NCBI GenBank assembly: GCA_903856555.1
Contig: CAIOCC010000129.1
Coordinates: 1-14,871, forward strand
Source of the DNA: an uncultured Bacteroidota bacterium
Lineage (GTDB): Bacteria; Bacteroidota; Bacteroidia; UBA7662
Reading direction: 5' to 3'
Length of the DNA stretch: 14,871 bases
Shown: one piece after another, positions 1 to 6,036 of the stretch
Layout of the letters: every line of letters begins with the position of its first letter
How positions within the stretch are numbered: the first letter of the stretch is position 1
The notes under the pieces: generated by a model
Databases searched by the model: none
What the model was told of the DNA's origin: nothing
The model's input: the letters and a program-made list of their open reading frames with translations, nothing else
Made by a program: the position numbers and the translations under genes

Positions 1-947
1 CCCACGCCACGGCCGATGAAGCCCTGGTCGAAACCAGGCAAATGCTGGATATCTACGCCCACTTTGCCGAAAAATGGATGGCCATGCCGGTCATCAAAGG
101 GATCAAAACCGAACAAGAACGTTTTGCAGGAGCTGTTGAAACCTTTTGCATCGAAGCACTTATGCAAGACGGCAAAGCCCTGCAGGCCGGTACCTCCCAT
201 TTTCTGGGACAGAATTTCGCCAAAGCCTTTGACGTCCAATTCGCCAACGCCCAAGGCGAACGGGAATATGTTTGGGCGACCTCGTGGGGGGTCTCCACCC
301 GACTGATGGGTGCCCTGATCATGGCGCATTCGGACGACGAAGGCTTGGTACTGCCTCCAGTTCTGGCCCCGGTGCAGGTGGTCATAGTCCCCATCTACAA
401 AGGGAGTGATAGCATCCCCGTTCTCACCGAAGCATGCCAACAAATCGCCGAAGAATGCAAGGCCCTTGGAATAAGGGTCGAAATGGATACCGAAGACCAT
501 GCCCGGCCGGGTTGGAAATTTGCGCATCACGAATTGAGAGGAGTGCCCATCCGTATTGCCCTTGGACTCCGAGATCTCCAAAACGGAGAGGTGGAATTGG
601 CGCGACGGGATCTCCGGACCAAAACCCAAACAACCCGTGAAGGCTTGGGATTGCATTGCAAAAATCTTTTGGACGAAATTCAAGAAGAGATGTTCAACAA
701 AGCCTTGGCCTTTCGGACAGCCCAAACCCACCGCGTTGACACCAAGGAAGAATTTATTCAACAATTGGAGAAGGGCGGTTTGGTCCTCGCGCATTGGGAC
801 GGCACCGGCGCCACCGAGACCGCCATCAAAGAAGCCACCAAGGCCACCATTCGTTGCATTCCTCTGGACGCACCCGATGAAGCGGGAACCTGTGTTTGGA
901 CCGGACAACCCTCGGTACGAAGGGTGGTCTTTGCCAAGGCCTACTAA
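1..947 (+). CDS. proS: Prolyl-tRNA synthetase, class II, C-terminal part (5' end outside window)
   Basis: Charges tRNA-Pro with proline in the cytoplasm. The reading frame is open from the window edge (first complete codon at 3), so the N-terminal part is missing. The visible part begins with HATADEALVETRQ, just after class II motif 2. It continues with the proline-pocket signature LQAGTSHFLGQNFAK and motif 3 (GVSTRLMGALIMAHSDDEG). Next come an HGTP anticodon-binding domain from about VQVVIVPI to RRDLRTK and a C-terminal domain ending in FAKAY. The terminal Tyr and this layout mark the short archaeal/eukaryote-like ProRS type rather than the long E. coli type. The C-terminal domain keeps only two cysteines (IRCIP and GTCVW), so the zinc site known in archaeal and eukaryotic members looks degenerate. 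The next gene starts 33 bp downstream on the same strand and may be cotranscribed. Very sure of the identity. Confidence 0.97.
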   Translation, partial: HATADEALVETRQMLDIYAHFAEKWMAMPVIKGIKTEQERFAGAVETFCIEALMQDGKALQAGTSHFLGQNFAKAFDVQFANAQGEREYVWATSWGVSTRLMGALIMAHSDDEGLVLPPVLAPVQVVIVPIYKGSDSIPVLTEACQQIAEECKALGIRVEMDTEDHARPGWKFAHHELRGVPIRIALGLRDLQNGEVELARRDLRTKTQTTREGLGLHCKNLLDEIQEEMFNKALAFRTAQTHRVDTKEEFIQQLEKGGLVLAHWDGTGATETAIKEATKATIRCIPLDAPDEAGTCVWTGQPSVRRVVFAKAY

Positions 948-980
948 GCACGCCACACCCTATACCAACCAGGCATCCCT

Positions 981-1649
981 ATGACCAGCACCCATCAGCA
1001 AATCCTCAACACGCTTGCCGGAAAATCTTCCAACAAACAAGCGATTTACGACAATACCGTTCGGCATTTTGAGTCGATCAAAGGCATCTTGCGCGGCATG
1101 GCCCATGCGTGGGGCGATGAAATGCAAAAAAGAGATCCGCGGGTGGAGATTGAATACAAGGACAAAAACAAATTTGAATGCAGTCTCAAATTTTCGGGGG
1201 ATACCTTGGGCCTCGTCATGCACACCAATATTTTCACCTTTGATTCGCAACATTTTGTACATCAAAGTCAACGTGTCATAGAAAACAGCATGCGGGCTTA
1301 TTTTGGACAAATTCAGCTTTACAATTTCCTCTCTGACAGCTTCAAATACAACCGTTTGCAGGACGGAGGCCAATTGCTGGCTCGGATTTTTGTGGACGGA
1401 GAAAGTCATTTTTTTGTGGACGGAAAACAGCAATTTGGCTTTCTCTACAACAACCTGGATCAGCAAATCCTCAACGAAGCGGAACTAGAGAACATTCTCA
1501 CCTTGGCCGTCCAATACAGCTTGAACGAGGACCTGATGGCCCCTCCCTACGAAGAGGTTAGCCAGGTTGTTTTGGGTCAGTTTTTGATGGAGCACAGCGG
1601 GGCTGGACTCAAAACCGCCAAGCGATTGGGCTTTATGGGCGAATCCTGA
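981..1649 (+). CDS. Conserved protein of unknown function, 222 residues, behind proS
   Basis: I do not recognise a function. The product has no signal peptide and no membrane segment, so it is probably cytoplasmic. It looks like a mixed alpha/beta fold: a helical N-terminus (to about residue 45), a beta-rich middle with DKNKFECSLKFSGD and LGLVMHTNIFTFD, then an aromatic-rich core with YFGQIQLYNFLSDSFKYNR and ARIFVDGESHFFVDGKQQFG, and a helical C-terminus. From memory, similar proteins with the pattern YNFLADSFKYNR and HFFVEGKRQLGFLYN occur in other Bacteroidota, which would make this a conserved orphan family; I could not verify this. It follows proS by 33 bp on the same strand and its 3' end overlaps folA (opposite strand) by 17 bp. 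No good ribosome binding site is visible, as is common in this phylum. Sure that it is a gene, unsure of its role. Confidence 0.88.
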   Translation: MTSTHQQILNTLAGKSSNKQAIYDNTVRHFESIKGILRGMAHAWGDEMQKRDPRVEIEYKDKNKFECSLKFSGDTLGLVMHTNIFTFDSQHFVHQSQRVIENSMRAYFGQIQLYNFLSDSFKYNRLQDGGQLLARIFVDGESHFFVDGKQQFGFLYNNLDQQILNEAELENILTLAVQYSLNEDLMAPPYEEVSQVVLGQFLMEHSGAGLKTAKRLGFMGES

Positions 1650-2163
1650 GGTAACGCTGATAGCGATATCGCAGACCGCTTCGGCTTTCCTGCCATTCGC
1701 CGTTCTGATCGCAATGCCATAACATCGGATTGATCGTAAACCGGGCCGGTGCCTCCGGCCAAGTCCCTTCTACCTCGGTGCGATCGATCCAATCGGCCCT
1801 TTCTTCCAAGGCTTGGTAAACATCGGCGCCCCCGATGACCCAAAGTGGATCAACATCCGCGGTCGCTTCCAGGGCCTCTTCCACCCCTGTTGCCCAAATC
1901 ACGCCTGGATAGCTTGTGAACATAGGCGAATCAGGCGTTGGCCTTTGGCGGGTCAAGACCACAAAACGGCGACCCGGCAAAACCCTGCCAATACTCTCCA
2001 AGGTCCTTCGACCCAAAAGACAAGTACAACCCATGGTCAGACTCTTGAAACGCTGAAGGTCTTCGGGAAGATGCCAAAGTAGATCTCGACCGTCGCCGAC
2101 GGCACCATCGGTGGAGGAAGCCAGTAACAACCCCATCCGCCCTTGATTCACAGGACTCGTCAT
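1633..2163 (-). CDS. folA: Dihydrofolate reductase
   Basis: Reduces dihydrofolate to tetrahydrofolate with NADPH, regenerating the cofactor consumed by the thymidylate synthase encoded just upstream. The 176-residue product shows the family order: an N-terminal strand (MGLLLASS), LLWHLPEDLQRFK with the catalytic acidic residue D35 (E. coli D27 equivalent), LLGRRTLESIGRVLPGR (NADPH and folate contacts), and WVIGGADVY at 108-116. Length is slightly above the usual 160 or so. The ATG at 2163 overlaps the thyA stop as ATGA, which argues for coupled translation. A second ATG at 2136 (M10) sits exactly where the E. coli protein begins and is a credible alternative; the first nine residues have no family counterpart. 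The C-terminal third is more divergent than the core. The stop lies inside the convergent gene's 3' end. Last gene of the minus-strand set 4733-1633. Confidence 0.95.
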   Translation of the reverse strand: MTSPVNQGRMGLLLASSTDGAVGDGRDLLWHLPEDLQRFKSLTMGCTCLLGRRTLESIGRVLPGRRFVVLTRQRPTPDSPMFTSYPGVIWATGVEEALEATADVDPLWVIGGADVYQALEERADWIDRTEVEGTWPEAPARFTINPMLWHCDQNGEWQESRSGLRYRYQRYLRIRP

Positions 2164-2954
2164 ACCGCCACGGGGGCTTTGATGGCTGGATGCGGGTCGT
2201 AGCCGACCAACTGAATGTGTTCGTAGGCAAAGTCATCCAGGTTCTTGACCGTTGGATCCAGGACCAAGCGGGGCAAGGGTCGGGGTTCCCGACTCAATTG
2301 AAGTTGGGCCTGTTCCAAATGGTTTAGGTAGAGGTGCGCATCGCCCATGGTATGGACAAAATCCCCCACACCCAGACCGCAGACCTGGGCCACCATATGC
2401 GTGAGCAGCGCATAGGAGGCGATGTTAAAGGGCACCCCCAAAAAAACATCGGCGCTGCGTTGGTACAATTGGCACGATAATTTGTTATCGGCTACATAAA
2501 ACTGAAAAAAGGCATGGCAAGGAGGCAAAGCCATGGAAGGAATATCGGCCACGTTCCAAGCCGAAACCAAAAGCCGACGGGAATCGGGGTTGCGGCGCAG
2601 CTGCTCCACCACCTCGGCCAATTGGTCCACAACGGAGCCGTCGGGTTTGGTCCACTGCCGCCATTGCTTCCCATAAACAGGGCCCAATTCCCCCTCTGCG
2701 TCGGCCCATTCATCCCAAATGCTCACCCCGTTTTCTTGCAAAAAACGAACATTGGTCGAGCCGGTTATGAACCATAACAATTCATAAGCAACGGACTTGA
2801 AATGAACCTTTTTGGTGGTCAACAGCGGAAAGCCCTCGTTCAAATTCATCCGCAGTTGCGGCCCAAACAGGCTCAGTGTACCCGTACCGGTCCGGTCGTC
2901 CTTGCGGACACCGGTTTGGATGATTTGCTCCAGGAGTTGATGGTATAGTTTCAT
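2160..2954 (-). CDS. thyA: Thymidylate synthase (ThyA type)
   Basis: Methylates dUMP to dTMP using 5,10-methylene-tetrahydrofolate as both carbon donor and reductant, producing dihydrofolate for FolA. The product is 264 residues, the same length as E. coli ThyA, and key residues fall at the same numbers. These include phosphate-binding R21 (KDDRTGTGT), the nucleophile Cys146 in LPPCHAFFQFYV, the arginine pair 126-127 in DSRRLLVSAWN, D169 in QRSADVFLGVPFN, and N177. HTMGDAHLYLNHLEQ and the C-terminal IKAPVAV are also family-typical. Its ATG overlaps the stop of rsmG by 4 bp (ATGA at 2954-2951), and its stop overlaps the folA start in the same way. This is the classic folate-dependent enzyme, not the flavin-dependent ThyX, consistent with a folA partner next door. 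Intact. Confidence 0.98.
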   Translation of the reverse strand: MKLYHQLLEQIIQTGVRKDDRTGTGTLSLFGPQLRMNLNEGFPLLTTKKVHFKSVAYELLWFITGSTNVRFLQENGVSIWDEWADAEGELGPVYGKQWRQWTKPDGSVVDQLAEVVEQLRRNPDSRRLLVSAWNVADIPSMALPPCHAFFQFYVADNKLSCQLYQRSADVFLGVPFNIASYALLTHMVAQVCGLGVGDFVHTMGDAHLYLNHLEQAQLQLSREPRPLPRLVLDPTVKNLDDFAYEHIQLVGYDPHPAIKAPVAV

Positions 2955-3610
2955 AAAGGTCTTGGGAAGGGGCCGGAGGCCATGGATACCACGAATTTTT
3001 GGTCAAAATAGGGTTGCTCAAAATACATCGAAACCGGGTACAAGTCAAAAGGCAAACCGGTCTCTTCCAATTCCTCCTTCAGGCCGCCCGCAGGATCCCC
3101 ACCCTTGAGAACCAACCAGCCGTTGGGGCGATCGTGCTTGTGGGCCAAGGCAAGAGCCGACCGGGTCCATTGAACCAAGTTATTCATACGGGCCACCGCT
3201 CTGGAAACCACAAAGTCAAAGGGCCCCTTGACCTCCTCAGCCCGTTGATGCCTGGCTTCCAAATTGTTAAGGCCTAAGCGCTGAGCCAGGTCCTTGACCA
3301 CGGTTATTTTTTTGCCTATGGAGTCCACGGCCACCCACTCAACCTCCGGAAACAGGATGGCCAGAGGAACGGCCGGAAAACCACCTCCGGTCCCGATATC
3401 CAAGATCCTGGAGCCGCTTTGGAAGGAAAGGACTTTGGCCGGAGCCAAACTGTGTAACACATGGTGAATCGCTACACGATCCTCGTCCTTGCGGGAAATC
3501 AAATTGATGTGTTGATTCCATTCCAGGACCATGCCCGGCAGTTGATCCAACTTTTGTTTTTGGTCCTCCGTCAGCTGGGGGAAATAACGATGCCAGTCCG
3601 GGATTTCCAT
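2951..3610 (-). CDS. rsmG: 16S rRNA (guanine527-N7) methyltransferase RsmG (GidB)
   Basis: Transfers a methyl group from S-adenosylmethionine to N7 of G527 in the 530 loop of 16S rRNA. The 219-residue product has the expected signature order: WNQHINLISRKDE at 31-43, the SAM-binding glycine loop ILDIGTGGGFPAVPLA at 69-84, VAVDSIGKKITVV at 93-105 (the acidic residue after strand 2), VVSRAVARMNNL at 134-145, and LVLKGGD at 166-172. Length fits the family (about 200-240). Its start lies 4 bp after the glycosyltransferase stop, and its stop overlaps the thyA start, so it sits in the middle of one likely transcript. In other bacteria loss of this enzyme gives low-level streptomycin resistance. Nothing looks broken. 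Confidence 0.97.
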   Translation of the reverse strand: MEIPDWHRYFPQLTEDQKQKLDQLPGMVLEWNQHINLISRKDEDRVAIHHVLHSLAPAKVLSFQSGSRILDIGTGGGFPAVPLAILFPEVEWVAVDSIGKKITVVKDLAQRLGLNNLEARHQRAEEVKGPFDFVVSRAVARMNNLVQWTRSALALAHKHDRPNGWLVLKGGDPAGGLKEELEETGLPFDLYPVSMYFEQPYFDQKFVVSMASGPFPRPL

Positions 3611-3614
3611 GGGC

Positions 3615-4733
3615 TTACCAACGAACCCTGGAAGGCTTGGGCGCCGTCAGGGTCCAAAATGTGCGAAGGAGCAGGTTAAGGAGGTCCAAAACCGGCAAAA
3701 ACGGAAGGAGTCCCGCTTGTTTAAAGCGAGCCGCCAGCAAGCCAAGGACCAGCCATCGATTCAAAAAATAAAAAGCGACCGGCAAGGAAAAAACCCAGGG
3801 AAGGTGAAGGGCCACGGCTGGCCAAGCCAGCAACATCCAAAGTGTAACCCCGTAAACCCCTAGGCGAAGCCGATGACGAGGTCGTAGATAGGCCGCACTG
3901 CTGAGGTGCCGACGTTTTTGGGACCACCAAGCACCCCATCCATCGGGAGCCTGCGTGTAGGTCCAATTGGAGGGTTGAAGGCAAACTCGGACATTGCTCG
4001 GGGTGGCCGCCTGGTTAACAAAGAGGCCGTCATCCCCGGATAGATGCTTGAGGTGGGCACTAAAGCCTTTGTGATAGAAAAACAAATTGCGCAGGTAGGA
4101 TAGGTTGCCTCCGCGACCCATAAAGGCCTGACCGGTGAGGGCGTGTCCATAACATTGGACCGATGTAAACAGGGCGTCGGTTTGTTGAAACAGACCCAAC
4201 AGCCCCCGGGTATTTTCGAGTTGAACATGGCCAAGGACCAATTCGGTGGACGAGCGGTAGGTTCCTTGGATGCCCGACAGCCAGGTTTCGCTCGCCGGCC
4301 GGCAATCGGCATCGGTGAAAACCAGATGAGGATGCGATGCTGCTTTGATTCCGAGGGTCAAAGCGAATTTTTTGCCGGTGGGGTATTTGTCTTGTTCCTC
4401 CACCGAAACAATGCGCAATCGGGGATAGACTTCGGCAAATTCTTTGAGGACCAGCGCGGTTTCGTCCCAACTACTATCGTTCACCACCACCACTTCAAAA
4501 TCGGGATGGGTTTGGGCCATCCAAACGGGAAGGTTGCGTCGCAGATTATCGGCTTCGTTGCGTGCCGCTATCACCAAGCTAAGTGGTTTGGAGGCTGCCG
4601 CACCAGGGGCTTCCTTCCAAGCATCCCGGCGCCAAACCACCGGCCACCAATAACGGAAGACAAAATACAATTGCCAAAGGAGCGCAGGGGCCCACAAGGC
4701 CCAAAGCGGGAAATCTTGCCACAAAACCTGCAT
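3615..4733 (-). CDS. Membrane-anchored family 2 glycosyltransferase
   Basis: Probably transfers a sugar from an activated donor to a cell-envelope or lipid acceptor on the cytoplasmic face of the inner membrane; the substrate cannot be told. Numbered from the ATG at 4733 (372 residues), an N-terminal hydrophobic segment spans about 3-34. A GT-A domain follows: SLVIAARNEADN, VVVNDSSWDET with the donor-binding acidic residue, FTDADCRP with the metal-binding DxD (141, 143), SGDDG (234-235, catalytic-base region) and WWSQKRRH (270-276, the Q/RxxRW-like site). Three hydrophobic segments follow (about 291-312, 314-332, 338-360). This resembles the processive, membrane-embedded GT2 type. The frame stays open up to 4817, but those upstream ATGs would run into the divergent tgt start, so I prefer 4733. 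First gene of the minus-strand set, 4 bp before rsmG. Confidence 0.92.
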   Translation of the reverse strand: MQVLWQDFPLWALWAPALLWQLYFVFRYWWPVVWRRDAWKEAPGAAASKPLSLVIAARNEADNLRRNLPVWMAQTHPDFEVVVVNDSSWDETALVLKEFAEVYPRLRIVSVEEQDKYPTGKKFALTLGIKAASHPHLVFTDADCRPASETWLSGIQGTYRSSTELVLGHVQLENTRGLLGLFQQTDALFTSVQCYGHALTGQAFMGRGGNLSYLRNLFFYHKGFSAHLKHLSGDDGLFVNQAATPSNVRVCLQPSNWTYTQAPDGWGAWWSQKRRHLSSAAYLRPRHRLRLGVYGVTLWMLLAWPAVALHLPWVFSLPVAFYFLNRWLVLGLLAARFKQAGLLPFLPVLDLLNLLLRTFWTLTAPKPSRVRW

Positions 4734-4806
4734 AAGGTGCGAAAATAGAATAGCCTGCCGATTTTTGCCTTGGCCTTTATCACCCTTTGTCCACATGCCT
4801 ACCCCT
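4734..4806. promoter_or_regulatory. Divergent intergenic region between glycosyltransferase and tgt
   Basis: These 73 bp must hold the start signals for two opposite transcripts: the glycosyltransferase-rsmG-thyA-folA set to the left and tgt to the right. I searched both strands for the Bacteroidota pattern TTG-(about 19-21)-TAnnTTTG. The nearest matches are GATTTTTG at 4760-4767 (plus) and TATTTTCG on the minus strand near 4748-4741. Each has one mismatch and neither has a suitable TTG upstream. The region call therefore rests on gene orientation, not on a recognised promoter. Confidence 0.35.
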
Positions 4807-5964
4807 ATGGTCCCCAACGAGCCCCTACCCTCGACCGGTTTTCTCCTTCAATCCGAAGACAAAGGAAGCCGTGGCAGGGCCGGCCTCTTGCAGACGGCAC
4901 ATGGTGTGGTCCAAACCCCCCTCTTCATGCCCGTTGGGACCCTTGGTACGGTCAAAGGTCTGAGCAGCGATGAACTCCAAAACAGCATAGGGGCCGGGAT
5001 TGTCTTGGGCAATACCTACCACTTGTACCTGAGGCCGGGGACGGATCTGCTCGAAAAAGCGGGGGGGCTGCATTCTTTCATGCAATGGAAGGGGCCCCTC
5101 CTCACCGATAGCGGAGGCTACCAAGTTTTTTCGTTGGCCGACCGACGACGTATCCGCGAAGAAGGGGTGGAGTTTGCCAGCCATATCGACGGATCAAGGC
5201 ATATGTTCAGCCCCGAGGCCTCCATGCGAATACAGCGTTCCATCGGGGCCGACTTTTGCATGGCTTTTGATGAGTGCACCCCTTACCCCTGCCCCCAACA
5301 GGAGGCCAAGGTGAGCATGGAACTCACCCACCGTTGGTTGGACCGCAGTCTACAGGCCTGGTCCGATACTCAACCACTCTACGGCTACGATCAGCGATTG
5401 ATCCCCATCGTCCAAGGCTCCACCTACCCAGACCTTCGACTGGCATCGGCCCGATTTGTGGCCGAAAGGGCGACCCACGGTTGTGCCATCGGGGGACTGA
5501 GTGTTGGCGAGCCCGCCGAAGACATGTACCGGATGACCGAAGCCGTCACCGAGGTTTTGCCCCGAAACCAATTTAGGTACCTCATGGGGGTCGGTACGCC
5601 GACCAATATTCTGGAAAGTATCGCGCGGGGTGTGGACCTCTTTGACTGTGTTATGCCATCGCGCAATGCCCGCAATGGAATGCTTTTTACTTGGAATGGA
5701 ATCATCAACTTGCGCAATCGCAAATGGCGCAGTGATTTGAGCCCCCTGGATGCCCAAAGCCCCTTGGCGGAAGACCAAACGTATTCCAAAGCCTATCTGG
5801 CCCACTTATTCCAATGCCACGAAATGTTAGGGCCTCGCTTGGCCACCTTGCATAACCTGCACTTTTATTTGGAGCTAACAAGGACCGCCCGACAACACCT
5901 TTTGGCCGGTGATTTCTCCGATTGGAAAGACGAGGTTTTGCCTAGACTGAGCCAGCGCTTGTAA
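4807..5964 (+). CDS. tgt: Queuine/preQ1 tRNA-guanine transglycosylase lacking the zinc cysteines
   Basis: Exchanges guanine-34 of tRNAs with GUN anticodons for preQ1, a step of queuosine synthesis. Recognisable parts are TPLFMPVGTLGTVKG, GNTYHLYLRPG, LLTDSGGYQVFSL (with the substrate-binding Asp), SHIDGSRHMFSPE, IPIVQGSTYPDLR, and GVDLFDCVMPSRNARNG, which holds the nucleophile Asp. The C-terminal part is unusual. Where characterised enzymes have CxCxxC plus a distant His binding zinc, this protein has DAQSPLAEDQTYSKAYL of identical length, with Ser, Leu and Asp in place of the three Cys. The His survives in TLHNLHFY. In-frame starts exist at 4765, 4795 and 4807; I chose 4807 because family members begin close to the first strand. 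Usually Bacteroidota tgt is followed by an lptG-type permease gene, but here a terminator follows. Identity is secure; the start is less so. Confidence 0.95.
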   Translation: MVPNEPLPSTGFLLQSEDKGSRGRAGLLQTAHGVVQTPLFMPVGTLGTVKGLSSDELQNSIGAGIVLGNTYHLYLRPGTDLLEKAGGLHSFMQWKGPLLTDSGGYQVFSLADRRRIREEGVEFASHIDGSRHMFSPEASMRIQRSIGADFCMAFDECTPYPCPQQEAKVSMELTHRWLDRSLQAWSDTQPLYGYDQRLIPIVQGSTYPDLRLASARFVAERATHGCAIGGLSVGEPAEDMYRMTEAVTEVLPRNQFRYLMGVGTPTNILESIARGVDLFDCVMPSRNARNGMLFTWNGIINLRNRKWRSDLSPLDAQSPLAEDQTYSKAYLAHLFQCHEMLGPRLATLHNLHFYLELTRTARQHLLAGDFSDWKDEVLPRLSQRL

Positions 5965-5982
5965 TCGCTCACCGTACCAGCC

Positions 5983-6014
5983 AAAAAAAAGGGCGCCCCT
6001 TTCGAGACGCCCTT
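5983..6014 (-). terminator. Intrinsic terminator of the T9SS type A protein gene
   Basis: Read on the minus strand, AAGGGCG (6014-6008), a 12-nt spacer and CGCCCTT (5995-5989) form a perfect 7-bp GC-rich stem, running directly into eight T residues (5990-5983). The stem begins 22 bp after the stop codon of the minus-strand gene at 6037. Read on the plus strand, the stem has the A tract before it and no T tract after it, so it is a poor terminator for tgt. Confidence 0.85.
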
Positions 6015-6036
6015 GGATACTTCGTTGTTATGGAAC

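Noticed and set aside
4143..4748. Plus-strand open frame of about 200 codons opposite the glycosyltransferase
   Set aside because: It mirrors a conserved coding region; the translation shows no recognisable motif.
4734..4817. Longer start for the glycosyltransferase
   Set aside because: It would overlap the divergent tgt start; the extra residues are charged and have no family counterpart before the first membrane segment.
5983..6014. Bidirectional terminator also serving tgt
   Set aside because: On the plus strand the stem is not followed by a T run, only by a mixed sequence.
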